NCBI GenBank assembly: GCA_947253135.1
Contig: CAMXYS010000013.1
Location: 1-20,287 of the forward strand
Direction: 5' to 3'
DNA from: an uncultured Clostridia bacterium
Lineage (GTDB): Bacteria; Bacillota; Clostridia; Saccharofermentanales; Fastidiosipilaceae
Length of the DNA: 20,287 nucleotides
The notes below the pieces were generated by a model. The model saw only the letters and a program-made list of their open reading frames with translations. It did no database searches and was not told where the DNA came from. Position numbers and translations under genes: made by a program. Below, piece after piece: positions 1 through 7,806 of the stretch; position 1 is the stretch's first letter; every line of letters begins with the position of its first letter.

Positions 1-570
1 ACGACGTTGGAAGTGGCTGTGGCTCGAGCCGGAAAAATTTTAAACGGCGGGCGGGACGCCGGTCGGGCGGACTTGATACTTGACCGGGCCTTGGTAGATG
101 ACCTGTGTGCTGTGGCGGCAGGGCAGGAGTTTTTAGCCGCCTACCTAAGTGAGCGCCTGGACTTTTTAAATTTGACCGCCATGGAACGCTGTCTCGCGCG
201 GGGAGTTGCCCCGGCTGATTGTTCGGCGGCCTTCCTGCCGGGGGGATCGATCAGACCGGAGTGCCTGGAGACCTTATATATCAAGGAGCCGGCCGAGCGG
301 CTGAATGGGGTGCGTGAACACTGTGCCACAGAGCCACCGGTGACAGCTTATCAAGCCTATCTTGAACACGGTAAGTTAGCCTTGTTGGAAAGAGACAGAG
401 ATCGAGCCGGACTGGCCTTTGCTGCCGAGTGGACCAGGCATACTTATGGACCGGAGGTCTTATTCGCTTATGCTGTTGTAAAAGAAATTGAAATCCAAAA
501 TTTAAGATTGATTTTGACCTCTTTAACAAATGGCATTTCCGGCCGAGCCGTAGCAGAAAGGATCAGGTGA
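1..570 (+). CDS. atpC: V-type ATPase subunit C (5' end outside window)
   Basis: C-terminal 189 residues of V/A-type ATPase subunit C (ntpC; homologue of eukaryotic subunit d), the funnel-shaped protein that couples the D/F rotor shaft to the membrane c/K ring. The reading frame is open to the left edge of the window, and the family is usually about 330 residues, so the start lies upstream; the TTG at base 7 is not a credible start. The end shows the family's usual closing pattern, with KEIEIQNLRLIL followed by an R-rich terminus. The family assignment also rests on position: genes for subunits F, A, B and D follow at once on the same strand. The stop codon TGA (568-570) lies inside the Shine-Dalgarno-like AGGTGA that precedes subunit F, so the two are probably translationally coupled. 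Confidence 0.9.
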   Translation, partial: TTLEVAVARAGKILNGGRDAGRADLILDRALVDDLCAVAAGQEFLAAYLSERLDFLNLTAMERCLARGVAPADCSAAFLPGGSIRPECLETLYIKEPAERLNGVREHCATEPPVTAYQAYLEHGKLALLERDRDRAGLAFAAEWTRHTYGPEVLFAYAVVKEIEIQNLRLILTSLTNGISGRAVAERIR

Positions 571-573
571 GCC

Positions 574-885
574 ATGGAAAAGGTTGCAGTGATCGGAGAC
601 CGGTCTTCTGTGCTGGCCTTTCGGATGTTGGGAGTAGATGTGTTTACCCCACAAGATGCAGCGGCCGTGCGAACAGCAGTCGACCGGGCGGCAGACAGTG
701 GTTACGGGGTAATTTTTTTAACTGAACAGTTGGCGGCTTTAATCCCTGAAACGGTTGATCGCTACCGCAGTCAATTAAAACCTGCCATCATTTTGATTCC
801 CAATAATCAAGGAAGCTTGGGCATGGGACTGGAAGACATTAACCGAAATGTTGAAAAAGCGGTCGGCCGCAATATTTTTAAATGA
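574..885 (+). CDS. atpF: V-type ATPase subunit F
   Basis: Small subunit F (ntpF; NtpG in Enterococcus hirae), 103 residues, the normal length. It binds subunit D to form the central rotor stalk in the cytoplasm. The N-terminal strand KVAVIGD and the C-terminal stretch with IPNNQGS, GLEDI and the closing VEKAVGRNI are typical of the family. The ATG at 574 comes three bases after the subunit C stop, with AAAGGA (557-562) and AGGTGA (565-570) upstream. Its TGA stop (883-885) lies 17 bases before the preferred GTG start of subunit A. Gene order C-F-A-B-D is the usual one in bacterial V-ATPase operons. Confidence 0.95.
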   Translation: MEKVAVIGDRSSVLAFRMLGVDVFTPQDAAAVRTAVDRAADSGYGVIFLTEQLAALIPETVDRYRSQLKPAIILIPNNQGSLGMGLEDINRNVEKAVGRNIFK

Positions 886-890
886 GAAGT

Positions 891-897
891 GGAGGAG
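891..897 (+). promoter_or_regulatory. Ribosome binding site that fixes the subunit A start
   Basis: GGAGGAG five bases upstream of GTG 903. An ATG start at 882 would lie upstream of this site, so the site supports the GTG start. Confidence 0.8.
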
Positions 898-902
898 ACC
901 CG

Positions 903-2654
903 GTGAGACAGGGAACGATAACGAAGGTGTCCGGTCCGTTGGTGGAGGCCATCGGGATGGATGAGGCCAATATCCATGACGTGGTCGAAGTGGCAGCGGA
1001 CAAGTTGATCGGTGAAATTATTGAGATGCGGGGGGACCAGGCCTCGATCCAAGTTTATGAAGATACGACAGATGTCGGGCCGGGTGAGCCGGTTGTCAGC
1101 ACAGGTATGCCGTTGTCGGTTGAATTAGGTCCCGGGATGCTGGGCCGCATTTACGACGGTATACAAAGACCCTTAGAAGATTTGTTTAAGCAATCCGGTG
1201 AATTTATCGCCAGGGGCATTACTGCACCGGCCTTAAACCGTGAGAAGCGTTGGCACTTTGAACCGCTCCTCCAGGTCGGGGCTGAAGTTGGGCCCGGCGA
1301 TTGCCTGGGTACGGTCAAAGAGACGGAGCTGGTCACTTTAAAAATTATGGTGCCGGCCGGCCTTTCCGGCCGACTTGAAAAAATCGAGGCTGGCGACTTC
1401 GTCGTGACAGACACAGTGGCGGTGGTCGGTGGCCAACCGGTGACGTTGCTGCAGCGCTGGCCGGTTCGGACCGGGCGCCCCTATGCTTATAAAATTGATC
1501 CGGTGGCTCCTCTGGTGACCGGCCAGCGCGTGATCGATACTTTTTTCCCGGTGGCTAAAGGTGGTACGGCCGCTATTCCCGGCCCTTTTGGCTCCGGCAA
1601 GACAGTCATCCAACATCAGCTGGCCAAGTGGGCAGACGCCGATGTGATTGTCTATATCGGTTGCGGCGAACGCGGCAACGAGATGACGGACGTCTTAAAT
1701 GAATTTCCGGCAATCATTGATCCTAAAACAGGCAATTCCCTGATGGAAAAGGTCGTCCTGATCGCCAATACATCCAATATGCCCGTGGCGGCTCGGGAGG
1801 CTTCGATCTATACGGGTGTGGCCATTGGTGAATATTACAGAGACATGGGCTATTCCGTAGCCTTGATGGCTGATTCGACTTCACGGTGGGCGGAGGCCTT
1901 GCGCGAAATGTCGGGCCGCCTGGAGGAGATGCCGGGCGATGAAGGTTACCCGGCTTATTTAGGTTCACGGGTGGCCGCCTTTTATGAGCGGTCCGGTGTC
2001 GTCCGCTGCTTGGGCAAGGATGAACGCGAAGGTTCTTTGACTATTATCGGAGCAGTGTCGCCACCGGGTGGTGACTTGTCGGAACCGGTGACTCAGTCGA
2101 CTTTACGGATTGTTAAGGTTTTTTGGGGCCTGGATTACGCTTTGTCCTATGCCCGCCATTTTCCGGCGATCAACTGGCTGAGTTCATATTCTTTGTATCA
2201 AGACAAAATCGATGCCTATTTAGACCGTGTTGTTGACGCTGATTTCTCCCAGCTCAGACGGCAGGCCATGACTTTATTGCAAGAGGAAGAAAATCTACAA
2301 GAAATTGTTCGCCTGGTCGGCCAGGACACCCTGTCTGACCAAGACCAGCTTAAGCTCTTAACCGCCAAGGCCTTGCGCGAAGATTTTTTACAGCAAAATG
2401 CTTTTGATGATGTAGACACTTATTGTTCGATGCAAAAGCAACTGTGGATGTTGGATGTTATCTTGAGTTTTCACAGGCAAGCCGAACAGGCACTGCAGCA
2501 AGGCGTCTATTTGTCTGAAATCAGTAAACTTGAGGTGAGAAACAAAATTTCCAGAATGCGGTTTATTCCGGAAAATGAGGAAGCTGAGTTTACGGGCATC
2601 CGGCAGGCGGTCGAAGCAGAGATCAACCACTTGCTGTTAGATGACCGGCGCTGA
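903..2654 (+). CDS. atpA: V-type ATPase catalytic subunit A
   Basis: Catalytic A subunit (ntpA), 583 residues from the start chosen here, normal for the family. Three copies alternate with subunit B in the cytoplasmic hexamer that hydrolyses or makes ATP. Visible motifs: N-terminal beta-barrel starting RQGTITKVSGPLV; the A-specific non-homologous insert around residues 110-185; P-loop GPFGSGKT (227-234); CGERGNEM (254-261); and the SLMEKVVLIANTSNMP and MADSTSRWAEALRE blocks. Start: an ATG at 882 overlaps the subunit F stop and would add seven residues, but GTG at 903 sits five bases after a perfect GGAGGAG (891-897), and the protein then begins MRQGTI as in relatives. I prefer GTG. TGA stop at 2652-2654. 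Which ion is pumped cannot be told, because the membrane ring subunit is not in the window. Confidence 0.97.
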   Translation: MRQGTITKVSGPLVEAIGMDEANIHDVVEVAADKLIGEIIEMRGDQASIQVYEDTTDVGPGEPVVSTGMPLSVELGPGMLGRIYDGIQRPLEDLFKQSGEFIARGITAPALNREKRWHFEPLLQVGAEVGPGDCLGTVKETELVTLKIMVPAGLSGRLEKIEAGDFVVTDTVAVVGGQPVTLLQRWPVRTGRPYAYKIDPVAPLVTGQRVIDTFFPVAKGGTAAIPGPFGSGKTVIQHQLAKWADADVIVYIGCGERGNEMTDVLNEFPAIIDPKTGNSLMEKVVLIANTSNMPVAAREASIYTGVAIGEYYRDMGYSVALMADSTSRWAEALREMSGRLEEMPGDEGYPAYLGSRVAAFYERSGVVRCLGKDEREGSLTIIGAVSPPGGDLSEPVTQSTLRIVKVFWGLDYALSYARHFPAINWLSSYSLYQDKIDAYLDRVVDADFSQLRRQAMTLLQEEENLQEIVRLVGQDTLSDQDQLKLLTAKALREDFLQQNAFDDVDTYCSMQKQLWMLDVILSFHRQAEQALQQGVYLSEISKLEVRNKISRMRFIPENEEAEFTGIRQAVEAEINHLLLDDRR

Positions 2655-2680
2655 CTCCAGACCGGAAGAGGTAGGTAAAT

Positions 2681-4045
2681 ATGTTAAAAGAGTATCAAAC
2701 CGTCCAAGCTGTCGCCGGTCCGCTAATGCTGGTAAGGGATGTGGCGGGCGTAAAATACGATGAATTGGTTGAGATCCAAATGCAAAACGGGGAAAGGCGC
2801 CGTGGGAAGGTACTGGAAGTCAGTACGGACACGGCCCTGGTTCAGCTGTTTGAAGGATCTGAGGGAATTAACCTTAAACAGACAGCGGTCCGCTTTTTGG
2901 GAAAACCGCAAGAGTTGGGCGTCTCCGAAGATATGATCGGCCGGATTTTTGACGGCATGGGACAACCTCTGGATGAGGGACCCGAATTAATTCCGGAGCA
3001 GAGGAGAAATATCAACGGGCTGCCGATTAATCCCTATGCCCGGCTGTATCCCTCCGAATTTATTCAGACTGGTGTGTCTGTTATCGATGGGCTCAATACG
3101 CTTGTGCGAGGGCAAAAATTGCCGATTTTTTCCGGCAACGGCCTGCCACATAATCAGCTGGCAGCTCAAATTGCCAGGCAGGCACAGGTTTTGGGCGGAG
3201 ATGAACGGTTTGCTGTTGTCTTTGCTGCCATGGGTATCACCTTTGAAGAAGCTCAATACTTTATAGAGGATTTTAAAGCCAGTGGTTCTCTGGACCGGGC
3301 GGTGCTCTTTATTAACCTGGCCAATGATCCTACTATTGAGCGGATTTCAACCCCCCGAATGGCCTTGACTGCCGCCGAGTATCTGGCTTTTGAAAAGAAT
3401 ATGCATGTCCTCGTTATTATGACGGATATGACCAACTATGCAGACGCCTTGCGCGAAGTTTCTTCGGCGCGTAAGGAAGTGCCGGGGCGGCGCGGCTACC
3501 CGGGCTATCTCTACACAGACTTGTCCCAGCTCTACGAACGCGCCGGCCGGGTGGAGGGCAGCACCGGCTCCATTACTCAGATTCCGATTTTGACTATGCC
3601 GGAGGATGATATCACCCACCCGATTCCTGACTTGACCGGCTATATTACAGAAGGGCAAATTATTCTCGCCCGGGAAATTTATAACAGCAACATCAACCCG
3701 CCGATCAATGCGCTCCCCTCCTTGTCGCGGTTAAAGGACAAGGGTATTGGTGCGGGCAAGACTCGCAAAGATCACGCCAATACCATGAATCAAATTTATG
3801 CGGGTGTGGCTCGAGGCCGGGAAGCAAAAGAATTGGCCACTATTTTGGGAGAAAGCGCCCTGTCTGATGTGGATCTGGCCTTTGCCAAATTCAGTGATGA
3901 ATTTGACCGGCGCTATGTCAACCAGGGCTTTTACAAAAATCGGACGATTGAAGAGACCCTGGACTTGGGTTGGGAGCTTTTGCGGATTTTACCGCGTGAA
4001 GAACTCAAGCGGATCAGCGAAACCCTGCTGGATGAATATTATTGA
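2681..4045 (+). CDS. atpB: V-type ATPase subunit B
   Basis: Non-catalytic nucleotide-binding B subunit (ntpB), 454 residues, usual length. It alternates with A in the hexamer head. It starts with the beta-barrel block LKEYQTVQAVAGPLMLV. At residues 151-159 it has SGNGLPHNQ in place of a Walker A P-loop, which is the signature of B against A. The PSLSRLKDKGIG block (346-357) carries the arginine (R350) expected to reach into the A-subunit active site, and the C-terminal helical domain is complete. The ATG at 2681 follows GAAGAGGTAGG at 2665-2675. There are 26 bases between it and the subunit A stop, with no terminator seen, so it belongs to the same operon. Confidence 0.97.
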   Translation: MLKEYQTVQAVAGPLMLVRDVAGVKYDELVEIQMQNGERRRGKVLEVSTDTALVQLFEGSEGINLKQTAVRFLGKPQELGVSEDMIGRIFDGMGQPLDEGPELIPEQRRNINGLPINPYARLYPSEFIQTGVSVIDGLNTLVRGQKLPIFSGNGLPHNQLAAQIARQAQVLGGDERFAVVFAAMGITFEEAQYFIEDFKASGSLDRAVLFINLANDPTIERISTPRMALTAAEYLAFEKNMHVLVIMTDMTNYADALREVSSARKEVPGRRGYPGYLYTDLSQLYERAGRVEGSTGSITQIPILTMPEDDITHPIPDLTGYITEGQIILAREIYNSNINPPINALPSLSRLKDKGIGAGKTRKDHANTMNQIYAGVARGREAKELATILGESALSDVDLAFAKFSDEFDRRYVNQGFYKNRTIEETLDLGWELLRILPREELKRISETLLDEYY

Positions 4046-4105
4046 AGATCAAGGTGATATTAAGGTAAGCCGGTAACCGCAGGGTCAAAGAGAGCGGAGT
4101 GAACG

Positions 4106-4858
4106 ATGGCCAGATTGAATGTCAGCCCGACTCGGATGGTATTGTCCACCTTAAAGGGGCGGTTAGAGACAGCCTCAAGAGGCTATAAACTTTTAAAGGA
4201 CAAACAAGATGAACTGATGCGCCAATTCATTGACTTGGTGCGGCAAAATATGAACTTGAGGCAACAGTTGGAAGCAGACCTGCAGGCCTCTTTTCGTGAC
4301 TTTATGCTGGCCGGGGCAGTGATGAGTCCTGAGATGCTGGAGTTAGCGGTTTCTTTTCCGGACCGTCGCTTAGGGGTTGAGATCAAGGTGGCCAACAAGA
4401 TGAGCGTCAGAGTGCCGGAGCTGACAGTGGTAGAAGCTCCGCTGCTGGGACAGGCTGACGCCACTGCACCGACGCTTGAAATTGCAACTGAGGCCGGCGA
4501 GGTCGGTCCACTCGCCGCACCGACCGACGCTGGCTCAGTGGGCCGTGAGGGTGACCGGCAGCCGGTTCTCCCCTATGGGTACCTACAAACTTCGGCCGAT
4601 CTTGATGCCGCCATTGACCGGCTACGCCAATTGTTCGACCGGCTGATGGAATTGGCTCAAATCGAAAAAACCTGCCAGTTGCTGGCTGATGACATCGAGA
4701 GTACCCGGCGTCGAGTTAATGCCTTGGAGTATCGGACGATTCCCGACCTCAAAGAAACGATCCGCTATATCCGTATGAAGCTGGAAGAAAATGAGCGGGC
4801 TACAATCACGCGTTTGATGAAGGTCAAGCAGATGATCGCCAAGGATGATGACCTCTAA
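4106..4858 (+). CDS. atpD: V-type ATPase subunit D with an unusual central insertion
   Basis: Subunit D (ntpD), the long coiled-coil rotor shaft that turns inside the A3B3 head. The N-terminal helix (residues 3-70, starting RLNVSPTRM and containing the GYKLLKDKQDEL block) and C-terminal helix (about 160-245, with RRRVNALEYRTIP, YIRMKLEENERATITRLMKVK) match the family closely. The protein is 250 residues against about 205-215 usually. The excess is a stretch at residues ~115-153, rich in Ala, Thr, Gly and Glu, between the conserved MSVRVPEL and LPYGYLQTSAELD-like blocks. In solved DF structures this middle part holds a short beta-hairpin, so the insertion is at the tip or side of the shaft and not in the coiled coil. 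The ATG has GGAG (4096-4099) six bases upstream. It is the last gene before a terminator, hence the end of the operon. Confidence 0.95.
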   Translation: MARLNVSPTRMVLSTLKGRLETASRGYKLLKDKQDELMRQFIDLVRQNMNLRQQLEADLQASFRDFMLAGAVMSPEMLELAVSFPDRRLGVEIKVANKMSVRVPELTVVEAPLLGQADATAPTLEIATEAGEVGPLAAPTDAGSVGREGDRQPVLPYGYLQTSADLDAAIDRLRQLFDRLMELAQIEKTCQLLADDIESTRRRVNALEYRTIPDLKETIRYIRMKLEENERATITRLMKVKQMIAKDDDL

Positions 4859-4893
4859 GTGACTTTATTCTGCAGATCTTTTGTTGAAATGTT

Positions 4894-4925
4894 GCCGTTT
4901 TCTAAGAAAACGGCTTTCTTTTTGT
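4894..4925 (+). terminator. Intrinsic terminator of the V-ATPase operon
   Basis: Perfect inverted repeat: GCCGTTTTCT (4894-4903) and AGAAAACGGC (4905-4914), which folds as a 9-bp stem with a TAA loop. A T-rich tract (TTTCTTTTT) follows directly. It lies 35 bases after the subunit D stop. Confidence 0.9.
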
Positions 4926-4959
4926 TCGCTTTTTCACCGCATAACAAATGTCTATGGTG

Positions 4960-4965
4960 TATAAT
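4960..4965 (+). promoter_or_regulatory. Probable -10 box for the aminotransferase-serA operon
   Basis: Consensus TATAAT (4960-4965), 46 bases before the ATG at 5012 and just beyond the upstream terminator. No good TTGACA lies at 16-18 bases; the best match, TTCACC at 4933-4938, is 21 bases away. The -10 is convincing, the -35 is not. Confidence 0.6.
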
Positions 4966-5011
4966 TTTAACATTGCAATCTGACTTGCAAAGCTATAAAA
5001 GGAGAAGAAAC

Positions 5012-6085
5012 ATGCATAAAAAACTGTTTATTCCGGGACCTGTTGAGGTTCGTGACGATGTGTTGGAGCAGCTGTCTGTTCCCATGATCGGCCACCGCAC
5101 CAAGGAGGCGACCGCCTTACAACAAGCGATCTCGGACAAGATTCGCCAGCTCATGTATACCAAAAATGAGATTTTGCTTTCCACTTCATCCGGCTCCGGC
5201 CTGATGGAAGGCGCTGTGCGATCTTGTACTGCCAAGCGGGCAGCAGTTTTTTCCATCGGTGCCTTCGGGGACCGCTGGTATAAGATGTGTGTGGCCAATA
5301 ATGTACCGGCCGACAAGTTTAGTGCTGAATTGGGACAGGCGACCGACCCGGCGGAGGTGGACAGAGTCTTGGCCACGGGAAAGTATGATGTCGTCACGAT
5401 CACCCACAATGAGACTGCTACCGGTGTGGCCAACCCCTTAAATGAATTGGCTGCAGTTATCTCCAAATATCCGGATGTTGTTTGGCTGGTTGATGCGGTG
5501 AGTTCACTTGGTGGAGCCAAGATCGAGGTCGATCGGCTGGGGATCGATGTCTGCATCACCTCCACCCAAAAATGTATCGGCCTTCCCCCGGGTATGTCTT
5601 TTTGTTCTGTCAGCGAAAAGGCTATCGAGCAGGCCAAGACAGTAAAGCACCGCGGTTTGTACTTCGACTTGGTCGAACTGTACCGCTTTGTCAAGGAAAA
5701 ACCTTACCAATACCCAAGTACTCCGTCCTTGCCTCATATGACGGCTCTAAATTATCAATTGGACCGAATTTTGGCAGAGGGGTTGGAGGAGCGTTTCGCC
5801 CGTCACAGTGAGATGGCTGCTGTGGTCAGGGCCTGGGCCAAGGAACGCTATGCCCTTTATTCCGACCCTGCCCACTTGTCAGAGACGGTGACCTGTATAA
5901 CTAATACGCGCGGTTTTTCTGTGGCTGCCTTAAACAAGGCCTTGGGCGAAAGAGGCTATATGATTTCTAACGGTTACGGGGCATTAAAAGAGCAAACCTT
6001 CCGCATTGCCCATATGGCTGATTGCACGCCGGCTGACCTCCGGGGTTTGCTGGACACAATAGATGAGGTGGTGGAAACCCTATGA
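5012..6085 (+). CDS. Class V aminotransferase, probable phosphoserine or serine-type transaminase
   Basis: PLP-dependent class V aminotransferase of the alanine-glyoxylate/serine-pyruvate group, 357 residues, normal length, cytoplasmic. It opens KKLFIPGPVEVRDDVL, with GHRTKE (27-32) next. SGSG (60-63) binds the PLP phosphate; D161 in LVDAVSSLGG pairs with the PLP ring; K187 in STQKCIG is the Schiff-base lysine; R331 in FRIAHM should bind the substrate carboxylate. Start: the frame is open back to 4859, but ATG 5012 has AAAGGAGAAG (4998-5007) in front of it, and the earlier part runs through a terminator and a -10 box. It overlaps serA by four bases (ATGA). The pairing suggests it turns 3-phosphohydroxypyruvate into phosphoserine in place of a classical SerC, as proposed for similar aminotransferase-serA pairs in other anaerobes. 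Glyoxylate or pyruvate transamination is the alternative. Confidence 0.9.
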   Translation: MHKKLFIPGPVEVRDDVLEQLSVPMIGHRTKEATALQQAISDKIRQLMYTKNEILLSTSSGSGLMEGAVRSCTAKRAAVFSIGAFGDRWYKMCVANNVPADKFSAELGQATDPAEVDRVLATGKYDVVTITHNETATGVANPLNELAAVISKYPDVVWLVDAVSSLGGAKIEVDRLGIDVCITSTQKCIGLPPGMSFCSVSEKAIEQAKTVKHRGLYFDLVELYRFVKEKPYQYPSTPSLPHMTALNYQLDRILAEGLEERFARHSEMAAVVRAWAKERYALYSDPAHLSETVTCITNTRGFSVAALNKALGERGYMISNGYGALKEQTFRIAHMADCTPADLRGLLDTIDEVVETL

Positions 6086-7689
6086 TGAAAGTTTTAGTAC
6101 CTGAAAAAATTGCCAAAGAAGCCCTTGATACTTTGCGTGACAAGGGATTTGTAGTGGCTGAGACGGTGGGGCAAAGTCAGGCGGAACTGGCGGCTATAAT
6201 AGGCGACTATGACGCCCTCATTGTGCGGAGTGCAACCAAGGTCAACCGTGATTTGTTGGCCGGAGCCGACCGCCTTAAGATCGTCGGCCGAGCCGGCACG
6301 GGTGTGGATAATATTGATATTCCGGCCTGTACGGAAAAAGGCATAGCAGTGGTCAACACACCGGACGCCAATACCAATGCGGCGGCCGAGCTGGCAATCG
6401 GTCTGGCCTTTGCTGTGTACCGCAACATTGCCTTGGCCAATTGGAAGAGCAGGGAGGGTGATTTCCGGCGTAGCATGATGGCAGGCAACGAGCTTCAGGG
6501 TCAAACACTGGGCCTGATCGGTTTCGGCCGGATTGCCCAAAATGTAGCCCGTAAGATGCAGGCTTTGGGTATGACGGTTATGGCCTATGATCCCTTTATG
6601 ACGAAGGAACGGATCGAGGATTTTGGTGTTCGTTATTGCCAAACACTGGCTGAGCTGCTGCCGGAAGTGGATTTACTGAGTTTACACACACCCAAGACAA
6701 AGGAAACCATCAATATGATTGGTGAAAAAGAATTGTCTTTGTGCAAAAAGGGGGTGCGCCTCGTCAATGCCGCCCGCGGAGGCTTGGTCGATGAAGAGGC
6801 ACTTTACCGGGCCCTGGTCAGCGGTCAGGTGGCCGCCGCGGCCATGGATGTCTTAGCCAGCGAACCCAACTTTACTCTGTCGCCGGGGGAGCAGACCTTT
6901 TCTCATCCCCTCTTGGAGCTGGATAATTTTGTCTATACGCCACATCTGGGTGCTTCTACGGCAGAAGCCTCGGCCCGGGTGGGCTTTGGTGTCACCGACC
7001 TGATTGCCCGCGGGCTGGCAGGTGAAGTTGTTCCCGCCATTAATATGCCGGCGATTTCCGGCAGTGCCGATGAAATGCGCCCCTTTATTAAATTGGCTGA
7101 AAAGCTGGGCTCAATCTACTTTCAGACTGAACAGTCCGCTGTTTCTCGGATCGAGACGGTCTTTTCCGGCTCGCTCGCCCAAGCTGAACAGGGTCTGCTA
7201 ACCCTGTCTGTTCTCAAAGGTTTTCTGCAGCCGATTTCTGAAAATCGGATCAACTTTGTCAATGTCAGTCAAAATGTGAAAGAGATGGGGGTGGTGGTAA
7301 CCAGTCGGAACGAAAAAAAGTTGGAGCGCTTCGACAATATGATCACTGTCCATTACACGCAAACGGACGGCAAAAAGCTGACGGTTTCAGGTACTGTTTT
7401 GGCCTCTGACATCGAAATGCTGGTTGATTTTTTCGGCTACAAGGTCGACTTTCCTCTGCGCCACCACATGTTGGCTATTCAAAATGAAGACGTGCCCGGC
7501 GTTATCGGACAGGTGGGTACTGTGCTCGGTAACCACCATATCAACATTGTTAATTTAAATTGGGTCTCTAAGGAAGGCAAACAGAGGGCGCAGGCCTTTA
7601 TCGCCGTCGAGACGGAAGTTGATGATGCTGTTGTGGCAGAGATTTCCGCCTTGCCGGGTGTGTTGCGGGTCAGCCGGATGGATTTTTAA
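6082..7689 (+). CDS. serA: D-3-phosphoglycerate dehydrogenase, long form with ACT domain
   Basis: Oxidises 3-phosphoglycerate to 3-phosphohydroxypyruvate with NAD, the first step of serine synthesis. At 535 residues it is the long form. The split catalytic domain (1-100 and 285-320) surrounds a Rossmann domain (about 100-285); an intervening ASB-type domain (about 325-455) and an ACT domain (462-535, with the EDVPGVIGQVG motif) follow. The ACT domain suggests feedback control by serine. Catalytic residues are visible: R232 in NAARGG, E261 in ASEP, H288 in TPHLGAS. D170 in AYDPF should bind the NAD ribose. Oddity: the dinucleotide motif is GFGRIA (147-152), with Ala in place of the third Gly. 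ATG 6082 overlaps the aminotransferase stop; a second ATG at 6085 is equally possible. GAGGTGGTGG (6065-6074) serves as ribosome binding site. Confidence 0.95.
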   Translation: MMKVLVPEKIAKEALDTLRDKGFVVAETVGQSQAELAAIIGDYDALIVRSATKVNRDLLAGADRLKIVGRAGTGVDNIDIPACTEKGIAVVNTPDANTNAAAELAIGLAFAVYRNIALANWKSREGDFRRSMMAGNELQGQTLGLIGFGRIAQNVARKMQALGMTVMAYDPFMTKERIEDFGVRYCQTLAELLPEVDLLSLHTPKTKETINMIGEKELSLCKKGVRLVNAARGGLVDEEALYRALVSGQVAAAAMDVLASEPNFTLSPGEQTFSHPLLELDNFVYTPHLGASTAEASARVGFGVTDLIARGLAGEVVPAINMPAISGSADEMRPFIKLAEKLGSIYFQTEQSAVSRIETVFSGSLAQAEQGLLTLSVLKGFLQPISENRINFVNVSQNVKEMGVVVTSRNEKKLERFDNMITVHYTQTDGKKLTVSGTVLASDIEMLVDFFGYKVDFPLRHHMLAIQNEDVPGVIGQVGTVLGNHHINIVNLNWVSKEGKQRAQAFIAVETEVDDAVVAEISALPGVLRVSRMDF

Positions 7690-7718
7690 CTTGCTGCCAG
7701 TAAGATTAAGCAATAAAT

Positions 7719-7757
7719 AAAGCGCCTGAAACAATTGCTGTTTCAGGCGCTTTTATT
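7719..7757 (+). terminator. Strong intrinsic terminator after serA
   Basis: A 15-bp perfect stem (7719-7733 with 7739-7753) and a five-base loop, built on AAGCGCCTGAAAC and its complement. The right arm runs into TTTTATT. The left flank is A-rich, so it may also stop transcription from the opposite strand. Confidence 0.95.
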
Positions 7758-7760
7758 CGC

Positions 7761-7766
7761 TATAAT
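7761..7766 (+). promoter_or_regulatory. Probable -10 box for the glgB operon
   Basis: Consensus TATAAT a few bases past the serA terminator, 40 bases ahead of the glgB start. A -35 would have to fall inside the terminator stem; TTGCTG (7735-7740) is the closest match at 20 bases spacing, which is long. The leader also holds two AGTAAAT copies (7771-7777, 7781-7787). Confidence 0.55.
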
Positions 7767-7806
7767 GTACAGTAAATATTAGTAAATCTTACGGGGAGGT
7801 GCAGGA

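Noticed and set aside
882..902. ATG start for ATPase subunit A overlapping the subunit F stop
   Set aside because: It would place a perfect GGAGGAG inside the gene and add seven residues not typical of the family; GTG 903 fits both the ribosome site and the usual N-terminus.
1354..1372. CGGCCGG/CCGGCCG hairpin inside subunit A
   Set aside because: It lies in codons for the conserved PAGLSGR segment, has no T tract, and CCGG-rich words are common in this genome because of codon choice.
4859..5011. 51-codon N-terminal extension of the aminotransferase
   Set aside because: The extra part translates a terminator hairpin, a T-rich tract and a -10 box; ATG 5012 has a strong ribosome site and gives the family's normal start.
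4993..5694. 233-codon open frame on the minus strand inside the aminotransferase gene
   Set aside because: It is antisense to a well-conserved gene, has no ribosome site I can see and no recognisable motif; it is a by-product of codon use.
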